A DNA stretch of 47,414 nucleotides from CAYGJN01 sp964350135 (lineage in GTDB: Bacteria > Bdellovibrionota > Bacteriovoracia > Bacteriovoracales > Bacteriovoracaceae). The notes under the pieces are model-generated. The model did no database searches. It saw nothing but the letters and a program-made list of their open reading frames with translations, and was not told where the DNA came from. Location: NCBI GenBank assembly GCA_964350135.1, contig CAYGJN010000003.1, forward strand, positions 1 through 47,414, written 5' to 3'. Of the stretch, positions 15,732 through 25,019 are shown piece by piece. The position numbers and the translations under genes were made by a program. Positions within the stretch are counted from its first letter, which is position 1; each line of letters starts with the position of its first letter.

Positions 15732-16487
15732 GTGCATAATGAAACTGTGTATACAGTAATCGTCACAATTCTATTCATCTGTGCCAATTCAAGCTTTGCC
15801 ATAGAAGGCATATATAAAGTCATTATCCAAAAAGAAGAGAAAAAAAGACAAAGTCGATTTACTATTTTGGACTATATTTTCTTAAAAAAGAAAGCGGCCT
15901 TACAAGACCAATGGCTTGCACTAAATTCCTCTAAAGAAGGAAGTGCATTCGAGATTAAGGGTTATGGCAGTACAGGTGATCTTGAAAGGCATCTAAGCAC
16001 AGCAACAACATATACTGAAGATGCTTTTACACGCTATGGTGGCGCCATGAGATTCTATTTCTTAGGTTTAGAAGGTGGCAGTGAAGAATTCAGTGAATTT
16101 AGCAAATCCACATACTATCAGGGAAACTTGACTCTTTTTGGTAACTCATATCAAGGAACACATCTTACAGGATTCTATGGAGTAAGAGATTTCCAATACG
16201 GTGAATTTTTAAATTATGGTCAGAGCTATTATGGCGGAATGATCAACCTCTATCTTTTAAGCTTTATAGGCGTCGAAGGTGTTTATAGACAATACGAAAA
16301 AATTGCTGCTGATGAAGGTGGTTTTGAAATGGATGGCTATAGAACTGAAGGCGGTGTTTTTATTGATCTTTTTATTTTAAGAGTGAAAGGATCTTTTTTT
16401 AGAGAGCGTCTTACAACTTATGGAACCACTTCTGATACCATAAGAGATGAAAAAGGCGCCATTTTATCTGGCGCCCTATTTTTCTAA
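15732..16487 (+). CDS. Exported Gly/Tyr-rich protein, possibly outer-membrane
   Basis: A 251-residue protein with an N-terminal hydrophobic export signal ending near NSSFA/IEG. The body alternates aromatic and glycine residues (for example FYFLGLEGG, YYGGMINLYLL, GVEGVYRQY), as in small outer-membrane beta-barrels. I do not recognise the family. The start is a GTG at 15732 without a clear ribosome-binding site; an ATG at 15739 opens a short frame (MKLCIQ, then stop) in another phase. The gene ends in a 4-bp overlap with the convergent gene at 16484. Confidence 0.6.
   Translation: MHNETVYTVIVTILFICANSSFAIEGIYKVIIQKEEKKRQSRFTILDYIFLKKKAALQDQWLALNSSKEGSAFEIKGYGSTGDLERHLSTATTYTEDAFTRYGGAMRFYFLGLEGGSEEFSEFSKSTYYQGNLTLFGNSYQGTHLTGFYGVRDFQYGEFLNYGQSYYGGMINLYLLSFIGVEGVYRQYEKIAADEGGFEMDGYRTEGGVFIDLFILRVKGSFFRERLTTYGTTSDTIRDEKGAILSGALFF
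16455..16475. terminator. Bidirectional terminator-like hairpin inside coding sequence
   Basis: GGCGCC (16455-16460) and GGCGCC (16470-16475) flank a 9-base loop. The A-run before and T-run after extend the stem and supply a T-tract on both strands. It lies within the last codons of the plus-strand gene and just past the stop of the minus-strand gene, so it could end both transcripts. Confidence 0.55.
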
Positions 16488-19108
16488 GCTGCGTCTAGCT
16501 GAGATTCTGATTTAATTCTTTTTAAATATTCTTGAATAGTTTCACTTGGAAGTGGAAAGCCTTCATTAAAAAGTCTCTCTTTTATTGCATCCACTTCTTT
16601 TTGAGTTTGAGGAGTTAAGTCAAACTCTTGATTTCTTACCCAGTTAGGAGCAACCTCTAAAAAGGCAATGCCTTCATACTTCTTCCCTGTGGCAGCAAGA
16701 ACTCTATCTCCCGTTGTTCCCTCCCAAGTACGAGCATAATAACTAAGGTGAGACTTAGGAATATTATTCATTTTCCCTTCAATTCTCGTTTTTGAAAATT
16801 GATCATATTTATTTTTAATAGCGATACCAGCATCTATAACTCCAGAACCATTTGCTAGCCCCTCTCTTTCAATTAAAACAAGCTTTCTCTGATCTTCTTT
16901 AGAGAGAAGTCTCTTAAGGGACTTCATAGCATTTGCTCCATCAGCAATGATAAGTTCGGGTGAGTTCTCAGCTAAAATTTTAGCTAATAAGTTTTTTCTA
17001 TACTCTTTTGTTTGATCAAGAACAATATCCCACTCAGACTTACTAGCTCCATCCATTCCAAAAGGAACTGTTTTAATAAGAAGATATTGATCTTCTATTC
17101 CAAGATCATCCATTAAGCCTTGTAAATACTGCCCGCGAGTTCCTGTTAAGGCCCTCGCTGTAATAAGGTCATCATAGCCATCTGGATCTGCAACAATCAC
17201 AGCACGAGGGTTTTTAAAAGTTCCTCTATAATGGCCAAAATCACCAATACTCTCTGGGTGAGACTTAATATTGTAAGCAGCGATGCCATCTTTTCCAAAA
17301 CTCATTCCAGGTTTTTCTTTATAGATTTCATCGAAATCAAGATCTTTCATTAACTCTGCATAATCTCTTGAAGGTCCTGGATCAAATATGTAGCGAGTCT
17401 CAGGAGTTCTTACACGGGATATAAACATTTGATCTGGATCAAGCTCTTGGTTAGGCTTTTGTTTTTTCATCTCACTTAATTTTTTAGAATCATGAGTAGG
17501 AACATCTCTTGTGCCAAAAACAATTACTTGCGAACCATTTCTTCTTGCAGTAGATCTCGAAACCATTCTATTATTTGGAGTTCCAAAATCATAATAAACA
17601 GTGTGAATATCTGATCTACCGTAAGAATACTTTTTTCCTTGGGCAAATGTGTTTATATTCTCTTGTTTTTGCGAACTTGCATCAGCTGGAATATTCCATC
17701 CTTTGGCAGCATATGGTCTAAGCTGACTTACATCTCTTTCAACAAGATTAGCCACTTTCTCTTTACCAAATTGATAACCTTCTCGATCAATTCTCTTAGC
17801 AAAATCTCTATCAGGAATTGCTCTTAGAACCTTATTCATAAAATCTAGTTTTTTATAACCAGGAATATTACCAGCTCTTCCTTTCATTTCTTTATACGTT
17901 TCATTATCTTTAAGAGCATCTTCCCAATACTCAATAGCACCATCATTCATTGTATGTGAAAGATAAGTAGGATGTGGCAATGCCGCTACTAAAATATCGT
18001 TTTCAATAACTCCACCCTTTTTAAGTTTTAGACCTTTTAAAGAACGAGTTGGTTTAGAAGTATTTTTTCTATCAATATAAATTTGATCTAAATCATAACC
18101 ACCCATTTGAGCATGATGTAAGAGACCATTTTTATATGGACCGGCCTTTGTAAAGACCATATTCTCAATCATCTCATCAGAGTTTTTTGCCCCAAAGCTA
18201 GCTGCTTTCCCGCCTTCATTTTTTGTATATTTAAAGTCTTTACCTGCAAGCTTTGCATAAAGATCCTTCCCGTCTTTACTATAAGGAACTGGAAACTCTC
18301 CATTTCCACCAGAGCCTTCCATAAAAAACTCAGGCACTTGAATTTTATCCATATCACTTTCATTACGAGAGCCTACTTTTCCACCACGGCTTTCAATAAA
18401 ACTTGCAATACTATCTTTGGCAGAACCACCAAATAAGACAATTAATTTTAAAGACTCACGGTTATTATTTATAATCCATTCAATAAGATCTGATCTCCAT
18501 TTAGCAATGGGACTGTCTTGATCTTGAGTTATAAGCCAAACATCATTTGGAGTTACTGAGCCTTGTGTACTAAATTTTCCATCGTATACATAAGGTGCAC
18601 TCCTAGCAGCATATTGCCCTTTGATAGTAAAAGCATAAGTATTGATAAAACCTGCAGAGTATTCAACACCAAAAAAAGCTGCAAGATCTTGAGCACGACC
18701 TCCAAACCCAGCAGTTGCGGGACGACCAGCTGCTTCTGCAACATGTGTTCCATCTTGGCCAATAAAAAGAATTTTTACATTATTTGGTTGAAGAATCATT
18801 CTCCAAGGAATTGGCCCATAGACTGGTCTAAACTTTTGAGTTGGTCCTACACTATCCCCCCACACTTTGCTGTATCTCATAAGCTCTTCTGAAATTCCGG
18901 GAAATGAAGGAATATTTGCATGCAAGTCCACTAATTCTTTTAAAATCTCATTCTTTTCAACATCTGGTCCCGGTCCTGGGTCAAAGGCAGCGAGTGGTGG
19001 TCTTTGCGTTTGCCAACTTACTCCTATAAAGGCGTAACTGGATGTAAAAAGAGAAATAATAAGAGTTAAGATCGTTATTTTTGAAATCATAGCTTTTAGA
19101 GAGTTCAT
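16484..19108 (-). CDS. Large exported protein with two uracil-DNA-glycosylase-like regions
   Basis: An 874-residue protein with a signal peptide (about 1-27, ending SSYA). Region 1 (about 112-385) has ILFIGQDGTH at 113-122, like motif A of uracil-DNA glycosylases (GQDPYH in Ung), then a GRPATAGFGG segment, LIVLFGGSAKDSI at 222-234, and PHPTYLS at 378-384, like motif B (HPSPLS). Region 2 (about 635-735) repeats the plan: AVIVADPDGYDD, RALTGTRGQYLQGL, ELIIADGANAMKSL, but no clear motif B. The start has GGAG upstream. UDGs are cytoplasmic repair enzymes, so export is odd. Whether it cuts, binds or has left DNA behind is unknown. It could act on DNA outside the cytoplasm. Confidence 0.55.
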   Translation of the reverse strand: MNSLKAMISKITILTLIISLFTSSYAFIGVSWQTQRPPLAAFDPGPGPDVEKNEILKELVDLHANIPSFPGISEELMRYSKVWGDSVGPTQKFRPVYGPIPWRMILQPNNVKILFIGQDGTHVAEAAGRPATAGFGGRAQDLAAFFGVEYSAGFINTYAFTIKGQYAARSAPYVYDGKFSTQGSVTPNDVWLITQDQDSPIAKWRSDLIEWIINNNRESLKLIVLFGGSAKDSIASFIESRGGKVGSRNESDMDKIQVPEFFMEGSGGNGEFPVPYSKDGKDLYAKLAGKDFKYTKNEGGKAASFGAKNSDEMIENMVFTKAGPYKNGLLHHAQMGGYDLDQIYIDRKNTSKPTRSLKGLKLKKGGVIENDILVAALPHPTYLSHTMNDGAIEYWEDALKDNETYKEMKGRAGNIPGYKKLDFMNKVLRAIPDRDFAKRIDREGYQFGKEKVANLVERDVSQLRPYAAKGWNIPADASSQKQENINTFAQGKKYSYGRSDIHTVYYDFGTPNNRMVSRSTARRNGSQVIVFGTRDVPTHDSKKLSEMKKQKPNQELDPDQMFISRVRTPETRYIFDPGPSRDYAELMKDLDFDEIYKEKPGMSFGKDGIAAYNIKSHPESIGDFGHYRGTFKNPRAVIVADPDGYDDLITARALTGTRGQYLQGLMDDLGIEDQYLLIKTVPFGMDGASKSEWDIVLDQTKEYRKNLLAKILAENSPELIIADGANAMKSLKRLLSKEDQRKLVLIEREGLANGSGVIDAGIAIKNKYDQFSKTRIEGKMNNIPKSHLSYYARTWEGTTGDRVLAATGKKYEGIAFLEVAPNWVRNQEFDLTPQTQKEVDAIKERLFNEGFPLPSETIQEYLKRIKSESQLDAA

Positions 19109-19258
19109 TGGAGCTCCAGCAATTTAGTTTAAATTTAACTTAGACTTTTAGCACTTTGCCACAAAACATAAAAGATCACGGGAATTTTTACAGACCATTG
19201 GAGCATGTTCAAGAAATACTATGTAAGTTTTATAGGAATCTAGGGATTACAAGGGAAT

Positions 19259-19759
19259 CTATCTATAAACTTTGGCCCCTTTATCCAACCAAATGGACCA
19301 ATTCTTATTATGGCCATGAACTTTATAAGTCCTTTGTCCATTATTATCAACAAGTGAGTTCCCTTGGTTGATCCACTCAAAAATCCCACCATAAAGATTA
19401 TAAGTATCAAAACCTTTCTCTCTAAGCTTTTGAGTGATAACACCACTACGATATCCAACTGAACAATAAAGAATAATTTTTCTTTTCTTATCTAATAAGT
19501 GAGAAATTTTATCAAAATTATAATTATCAAAACTCACAAAGTTTGCTCCCTCTAAATGGGAAACTAAAAACTCGTTTTTCTCTCTTACATCTAAAACAAT
19601 AGGTTTTTTTGAAAGCTCTTGTTTGAGCTCTGAGACAGTAATAAGACTAATATTCAATTTAGAAATTAGTGAATCTACTTTATTTTTAAACTTGGGATTT
19701 ATGATATCTTGAGCAGTGCAAATTCCATTAAAGAGTAATAGATATAAAAGGTATTTCAT
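19259..19759 (-). CDS. Periplasmic rhodanese-like protein
   Basis: A 166-residue protein with a signal peptide (MKYLLYLLLFNGICTAQ) and one rhodanese domain. Key features are VLDVREKNEF (about 55-64), a catalytic Cys 99 in the six-residue loop CSVGYRSG, and YNLYGGIFEW at the end of the fold. The family transfers sulfane sulfur or binds thiol partners; the periplasmic substrate is unknown. AAGGAA precedes the ATG. The 150 bases to the next gene (19109-19258) hold nothing I can name. Confidence 0.82.
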   Translation of the reverse strand: MKYLLYLLLFNGICTAQDIINPKFKNKVDSLISKLNISLITVSELKQELSKKPIVLDVREKNEFLVSHLEGANFVSFDNYNFDKISHLLDKKRKIILYCSVGYRSGVITQKLREKGFDTYNLYGGIFEWINQGNSLVDNNGQRTYKVHGHNKNWSIWLDKGAKVYR

Positions 19760-19784
19760 TGGTTATTCCTTATAAGATTCCACC

Positions 19785-19813
19785 TTGTTGTATTATAGTA
19801 TCTAATTTAAAAT
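19785..19813 (+). promoter_or_regulatory. Putative promoter of the ABC transporter genes
   Basis: TTGTTG (19785-19790), a 17-base spacer, TAAAAT (19808-19813). Transcription would begin about 3-5 bases before the ATG at 19825, and no ribosome-binding site precedes that ATG, so the message may be leaderless. By-eye match. Confidence 0.4.
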
Positions 19814-19824
19814 AAAATTACAGC

Positions 19825-20559
19825 ATGATTAAAATAACTGACCTAACCAAAGAATTTAACAACGGCGCTGTTAAGGCCGTGGATTCAATTTCATTTACCC
19901 TTGAAAAAGGTGAGATTGGCTCTATTATTGGAACAAGTGGATGTGGAAAAACCACAACACTAAAAATGATCAACCGTCTTATTGAGCCTACCAGTGGAAC
20001 TATTATGGTTGGTGAAAAAAAAGCAAATACTGAGGATGCAGTTACTTGGCGAAGGGAAATTGGTTATGTAATCCAAAAAGCAGGACTTCTTCCTCACCTA
20101 ACAGTTTTTGAAAATATCTCATTACTCTCTCAAATATTAAAGAAAGATCAAAATTATATGAATAACCGGGTGGAAGAATTAATGACAACAGTTAATCTTC
20201 CATTTGAAAGCTTTAAAGATAGATACCCCATAGAGCTCAGTGGTGGCCAACAGCAACGAGTTGGCATAGCAAGAGCTTTAATGGAAGACCCCCCTATCAT
20301 GCTTATGGATGAACCATTTGGTGCTCTTGATCCCATTACCAGAAATTCTATGCACCAAGAATTTTGGGAGCTAAATCAGAGACTCAAAAAAACAATTCTT
20401 ATGGTTACGCATGATATGGATGAAGCCTTTAAACTCAGTAATAAAATTATCCTTATGAATAAAGGAAAAATAATTCAAGTTGGAGTTAAAGAAGATTTTA
20501 TTGAACGCCCTGCCAATGAATTTGTTAGAGATTTCATCCAGGGACAATTAAATGAATAA
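19825..20559 (+). CDS. ABC transporter ATPase, glycine betaine/osmoprotectant type
   Basis: A 244-residue ATPase of the OpuCA/ProV group. Walker A is GTSGCGKT (36-43), the signature is LSGGQQQRVG, Walker B is IMLMDEP followed by FGALDP, and the switch histidine is in MVTHDMDEA. There is no C-terminal CBS domain, which ProV-type ATPases often carry. It overlaps the fused permease/binding protein by 8 bp, and both belong to one importer, probably for betaine, choline or a similar quaternary amine. Confidence 0.88.
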   Translation: MIKITDLTKEFNNGAVKAVDSISFTLEKGEIGSIIGTSGCGKTTTLKMINRLIEPTSGTIMVGEKKANTEDAVTWRREIGYVIQKAGLLPHLTVFENISLLSQILKKDQNYMNNRVEELMTTVNLPFESFKDRYPIELSGGQQQRVGIARALMEDPPIMLMDEPFGALDPITRNSMHQEFWELNQRLKKTILMVTHDMDEAFKLSNKIILMNKGKIIQVGVKEDFIERPANEFVRDFIQGQLNE

Positions 20560-22090
20560 ATTTTCTTATCTAGTATTTTTTATAAGTTTAAATCTATTCG
20601 CACGCCCTATTATCATTGGCTCAAAAAACTTTAGTGAGTCTATTATTATTAGCGAGTTAATGGCCATCACCTTAGAAGAAAAATTTAATGCAAAAGTAAT
20701 CAGAAAGCATGCCCTTGGTGGAACTAAAGTTGCATTCGATGCCTTAAGACAAGGAGGCATTGATATCTATCCAGACTACACAGGCACAGGTTATGTAATG
20801 ATTCTGAAAATGAGCGGCGAGAATAACCCCCAAAAAGTGCATAGTATTGTAAGCAGAGAGTTTTCAAAAAAATATAATCTATCATGGTCTAAGTCCCTTG
20901 GTTTTAATAATACCTACGCACTAACTGTTAGATCTAAGGACCCTCGCTTTGCTCACCTAAATAAGATATCAGATCTCTCAAAAAAATCTAAAGACTTTTG
21001 GTATGCAGCTCCTCATGAATTTATGGAGAGAAAAGATGGCCATGAGCAGTTTACAAAAAAATACGCACTTAATTTTTCCCCAGATAAAATTATCTCAATG
21101 GAAGCTGGTCTTACTTATGCTGCTATTAAAAATGAGGAAGCTGATCTAATTATATCTTATTCCACCGATGGAAGAATTGGTGCTTATGAGCTTAAAATCC
21201 TAGAAGATGATTTCGGCTTTTTCCCACCATACCAAGCTGCATATTTAACAAAAACATCTCTTTTAAACGAGTTTCCTTTTATAAGACAGGCCATCACACT
21301 TTTAGAAGGACAAATCAATGAAAAAGAAATGACAAAGATGAATGATCTAGTTGATAGATTAAAGCAACCCCCTAAAGAAGTTGCTAGAAATTTTCTTATT
21401 TCTAAAGGCATAATAAAAGGGGATCGAACAGCATTAAGAGAAGACCTTGGACTTATTCAATATTTTATCGCCCAAAGAGCTTATCTTTTTAAACTCTTAA
21501 AGGAACATTTCTATCTTTCTTTTGGAGCCTTATTTTTAGCTTTATTAGTCTCCATCCCTACAGGAATAATTCTTACAAGATTTGAATCTTTAGGTAAATT
21601 TGTTTTTCCTATTATTAATACGATCCAAACTATTCCAAGCCTAGCTCTCTTAGGTTTTTTAATTCCTGTTATGGGGATTGGTTTTACTCCTGCTCTTCTT
21701 GCATTATTTTTATATTCTCTACTTCCACTAGTTAGGAATACTTATAGTGGCATTAGAGAAATTGATAGAAGTTATATTGAAGCCGCAAGAGGAATTGGAC
21801 TCACAAATTCTCAAATCTTATTTAGAGTTGAGATTCCATTAGCATTGCCTGTTATTATTGCAGGTTTTAGAACAGCAGCAGTTATCGTTATTGGAACTGC
21901 TACTCTAGCAGCTTTAATTGGGGCCGGAGGTTTAGGAGATCCAATTTTCAGAGGAGTTTCAACTGTTAACTCTAAGTTAATTCTTTTAGGAGCTATACCA
22001 ACAGCTATTCTTGCTATTTGCCTAGACAAAATTATTGGTAGACTAGAATACACCTTCGTCTCAAAAGGTATTAGGCTTAAAAGAAGCTAG
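20552..22090 (+). CDS. Fused substrate-binding protein and permease of an osmoprotectant-type ABC importer
   Basis: A 512-residue protein. After a signal-like N-terminus, residues about 18-290 form an OpuAC/OsmX-type binding domain (IGSKNFSESIIISELMA, LGGTKVAF, DIYPDYTGTGYV). Residues about 315-505 form the permease with several helices and the EAARGIGLTNSQ coupling loop that contacts the ATPase. The order, binding domain first, is opposite to the EgtU/OpuBC-type fusions with permease first. Family and role in compatible-solute or amine uptake are clear; the ligand is not. Confidence 0.85.
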   Translation: MNKFSYLVFFISLNLFARPIIIGSKNFSESIIISELMAITLEEKFNAKVIRKHALGGTKVAFDALRQGGIDIYPDYTGTGYVMILKMSGENNPQKVHSIVSREFSKKYNLSWSKSLGFNNTYALTVRSKDPRFAHLNKISDLSKKSKDFWYAAPHEFMERKDGHEQFTKKYALNFSPDKIISMEAGLTYAAIKNEEADLIISYSTDGRIGAYELKILEDDFGFFPPYQAAYLTKTSLLNEFPFIRQAITLLEGQINEKEMTKMNDLVDRLKQPPKEVARNFLISKGIIKGDRTALREDLGLIQYFIAQRAYLFKLLKEHFYLSFGALFLALLVSIPTGIILTRFESLGKFVFPIINTIQTIPSLALLGFLIPVMGIGFTPALLALFLYSLLPLVRNTYSGIREIDRSYIEAARGIGLTNSQILFRVEIPLALPVIIAGFRTAAVIVIGTATLAALIGAGGLGDPIFRGVSTVNSKLILLGAIPTAILAICLDKIIGRLEYTFVSKGIRLKRS

Positions 22091-24300
22091 CCAAGTATTG
22101 AGTTCAAAGTAGCACTTGGTCTCATGGCCTTAACTACTTTTTCTTCATCTGGAAGATAGTATCCACCAATATCTACTTGAGATCCCTGTGCAGCATTTAG
22201 CTCATCAATAATTTTAGCTTCGTTTTCTTTTAAAGCATTAGCAATTGATTCAAAATGCAATTTAAGCTCTTCATTTTCATTTTGTTCAGCAAGTGCCTGT
22301 GCCCAAAACATGGAAAGATAAAAATGAGTCCCTCTATTATCTATTTCTTTTACTTTGCGAGATGGAGACTTATCTTCCATTAGATAACGAGTATTGGCCT
22401 TATCAAGGGCCTTTGCTAAAACTAATGCTTTTTCGTTTTGATCTTTAGAACCTAAATCTTCAAGAGATACTGATAATGCTAAAAACTCTCCTAGGGAATC
22501 CCATCGCAGGTGTCCCTCTTCAACAAATTGCTGAACATGTTTAGGAGCTGAACCTCCTGCACCAGTTTCATATAATCCGCCTCCAGCGAGTAGAGGCACA
22601 ATTGATAACATTTTGGCACTCGTTCCAAGCTCAAGAATAGGAAAAAGATCTGTTAAATAATCTCTTAAAACATTTCCTGTAACAGAGATAATATTTTGTC
22701 CTAAACGGATACGTTCAAGAGTATAAGTAGCAGCTTCAATTGGTGCCATTATATGAATTTCAAGATCTTGTGTTTGATGCTCTTTAAGATAATGCTCAAC
22801 TTTAGTTATCAGATTAGCATCATGTGCTCTATTTTTATCTAACCAAAAAATAGCAGGGCTTGCTGTTGCCTTGGATCTTTGAACAGCTAATTTAACCCAA
22901 TCCTTAATAGCAATATCTTTTGTTTGACACATTCTCCAGATATCACCTTTTTTAACTTTATGTTCTAATAGCACTGATCCACTTGAATCTATAACTTTTA
23001 CAACTCCACTTTCAGAAATTTCAAATGTCTTATCATGTGAGCCATACTCTTCAGCTTTTTTTGCCATAAGACCAACATTGGCAACATTTCCCATTGTCTT
23101 AGGATCAAAGGCACCATGTTCCTTACAAAAACGAATAGTCTGTTGATAAACACCTGCATAAGAGCGATCTGGAATAATGGCCTTCATATCGTGAAGTTTG
23201 CCATCTGGTCCCCACATCTTACCTGAAGTTCTTATAGCTGCTGGCATAGAAGCGTCTATAATCACATCACTAGGTACGTGAAGATTAGTAATTCCTTTAT
23301 CAGAATCGACCATGGCAATCTTTGGCCCTTTTTCATAGCAGGCCATTATTGCAGATTCAATTTCTTGCTTTTTATCTGAAGAAAGCTTTTCAAGTTTTTG
23401 GTAGAGATCACCTAATCCATTATTTGGATTGACTCCAAGATCTGTAAATTCTTTTTCATATTTTTTAAAAACATCTTCAAAATAAACAGAGACTGCATGA
23501 CCAAATAAAATAGGGTCAGATACTTTCATCATAGTTGCTTTTAAATGAACCGAAAAAAGTACATTTTTTTCTTTAGCATCAATAATTTCTTTTCGTAAAA
23601 AACTTCGTAGGGCCGAACAACTCATAACAGAAGCATCAATAACTTCATTGGCCAATAGTTCTGTTTTTTCTTTTAACAAGATTGTTTCATTTGAGTCTGT
23701 AGTAAGTTCAATTTTAACATTTGTATCATTTGTAATCGTGTGAGACTTTTCACTGCCATAAAAATCACCTGATTCCATATGGGAGACATGTGACAAAGAA
23801 CCTCGCTCCCAAGCTCCCATTGAATGTGGATTCTTTTTTGCGTATTCTTTAACAGCAGTTGCGACCCTTCTATCAGAATTCCCTTCTCTAAGGACTGGAT
23901 TCACTGCACTTCCAAGAACTTTAGCATAGCGTTTACGAGTCTCAAGTTCTTCTTCATCTTTTGGATTTTCAGGAAAATCGGGAATTTTAAAGCCTTTGTT
24001 TTGTAACTCTTTAATAGCAGCTTTTAACTGAGGAATAGATGCACTGATATTGGGAAGCTTTACAATATTAGCTTCAGCTCGTTTGGCCAATTCGCCTAAC
24101 TCTCCCAGATCATCTGAAATTTGTTGATCACTACTTAGTCGGTCTGCAAAGTTTGAAAGAATACGCCCACTTAAAGAGATATCTTTAACCTCAAGGTTAA
24201 TCCCCGCAGTTTGAGTGAAGTATTGGACTATTGGAAGAAATGACCTTGTTGCCAGGGCCGGTGCTTCATCTGTTTTTGTCCAAACAATTTTTGTGCTCAT
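22087..24300 (-). CDS. icd: Isocitrate dehydrogenase (NADP), monomeric type
   Basis: A 737-residue monomeric IDH, converting isocitrate to 2-oxoglutarate in the TCA cycle. Typical blocks are LGSAVNPVLREGNSDRR, KKNPHSMG, HMESGDFYGSEKS, VSDPILFGHAV, HVPSDVIIDASMPA, RTSGKMWG, PDRSYAGVYQ, WLDKNRAHDA and ETGAGGSAPKHVQQF. ATG 24300 with AAGGAT upstream gives the familiar MSTKIVWTKTDEAP start; the longer frame was rejected. The stop shares CTAG with the convergent ABC gene. Confidence 0.95.
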   Translation of the reverse strand: MSTKIVWTKTDEAPALATRSFLPIVQYFTQTAGINLEVKDISLSGRILSNFADRLSSDQQISDDLGELGELAKRAEANIVKLPNISASIPQLKAAIKELQNKGFKIPDFPENPKDEEELETRKRYAKVLGSAVNPVLREGNSDRRVATAVKEYAKKNPHSMGAWERGSLSHVSHMESGDFYGSEKSHTITNDTNVKIELTTDSNETILLKEKTELLANEVIDASVMSCSALRSFLRKEIIDAKEKNVLFSVHLKATMMKVSDPILFGHAVSVYFEDVFKKYEKEFTDLGVNPNNGLGDLYQKLEKLSSDKKQEIESAIMACYEKGPKIAMVDSDKGITNLHVPSDVIIDASMPAAIRTSGKMWGPDGKLHDMKAIIPDRSYAGVYQQTIRFCKEHGAFDPKTMGNVANVGLMAKKAEEYGSHDKTFEISESGVVKVIDSSGSVLLEHKVKKGDIWRMCQTKDIAIKDWVKLAVQRSKATASPAIFWLDKNRAHDANLITKVEHYLKEHQTQDLEIHIMAPIEAATYTLERIRLGQNIISVTGNVLRDYLTDLFPILELGTSAKMLSIVPLLAGGGLYETGAGGSAPKHVQQFVEEGHLRWDSLGEFLALSVSLEDLGSKDQNEKALVLAKALDKANTRYLMEDKSPSRKVKEIDNRGTHFYLSMFWAQALAEQNENEELKLHFESIANALKENEAKIIDELNAAQGSQVDIGGYYLPDEEKVVKAMRPSATLNSILG

Positions 24301-24355
24301 AGGTATCCTTATTTGATAAATTTTGAGGTCAGTAAGCATATCTCAAACAACGCTT

Positions 24356-24385
24356 ATCATAAAGTCGATTCTTCTAATGGCACAA
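24356..24385 (-). promoter_or_regulatory. Putative promoter of the isocitrate dehydrogenase gene
   Basis: Minus strand TTGTGC (24380-24385), an 18-base spacer and TATGAT (24356-24361), about 55 bases ahead of the ATG. The -10 is good, the -35 weak. Confidence 0.35.
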
Positions 24386-24455
24386 AGCCAAATAAGTATT
24401 TTGAAATGTTTTATGATATGGTGGTGCACTAGAAAATTATAAAATTGGAGCCAAA

Positions 24456-25019
24456 ATGAAAATATGTCTATCTTTTCTTTTAGTCTTACTAACCTGTACT
24501 TCTTATGGATCGATGACCCTGAGTGGCAATCCTAGTTTGAAATTTACAGGTTATAAATTTACTGAAAAAGTTGGTGTCAGTGGAAAGTTTACTAAGATTA
24601 CTTGGGACACAAAGAAAACAGGAAGTAATTTCCAGGAGCTTTTAACTGGGGCCAAGGTAAAAATTGATACTTACTCCATAGATGCAGGAAAGACAGCTCG
24701 AAATATTAATATTCGCAACGGTCTCTTTAAAAACTTAGGTGCTCGCTTTATTGAAGGGACAGTAAAAAGTGTTGACCTTAGATCAAAGAAAGTTTGGGTC
24801 GATATGAAGATTGGAAAGAAAACTGTAGAAGTGCCATTTTCTTATATGATAACTGACAAAGAAATTAAACTAACAAGCAAGATTGATATTATTAAGCTCG
24901 GCTTTGCCATGGCCTTTGAAAAATTATCTAAATTATGTGCTATTCATCATAAAGGTAAGGATAAAAAGACAAAAACTTGGTCTGAAGTAGACTTGGAAAT
25001 CATTGCAAAACTTAAATAA
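24456..25019 (+). CDS. Exported YceI-like lipid-binding-type protein
   Basis: A 187-residue protein with a signal peptide (MKICLSFLLVLLTCTSYGS). The mature part resembles YceI-family lipocalin-like folds: KFTGYKFTEKVGVSGKF near the start, ARNINIRNGLF in the middle, and FEKLSKLCAIHHKGKDKKTKTWSE near the end. YceI proteins bind isoprenoid or other lipids in the periplasm. GGAG precedes the ATG. It overlaps the convergent glycosyltransferase by 8 bp. The family call is moderate; the ligand is unknown. Confidence 0.6.
   Translation: MKICLSFLLVLLTCTSYGSMTLSGNPSLKFTGYKFTEKVGVSGKFTKITWDTKKTGSNFQELLTGAKVKIDTYSIDAGKTARNINIRNGLFKNLGARFIEGTVKSVDLRSKKVWVDMKIGKKTVEVPFSYMITDKEIKLTSKIDIIKLGFAMAFEKLSKLCAIHHKGKDKKTKTWSEVDLEIIAKLK

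Noticed and set aside
15739..15759. ATG start (MKLCIQ) that looks like a signal-peptide beginning for the exported protein at 15732
   Set aside because: It stops after six codons in its own phase; a frameshift would be needed, and the GTG frame gives a complete export signal without one.
18563..18892. A 109-codon open frame on the plus strand inside the exported UDG-like gene
   Set aside because: It is antisense to a clearly coding frame, has Cys/Ser-rich low-complexity content, and has no convincing ribosome-binding site.
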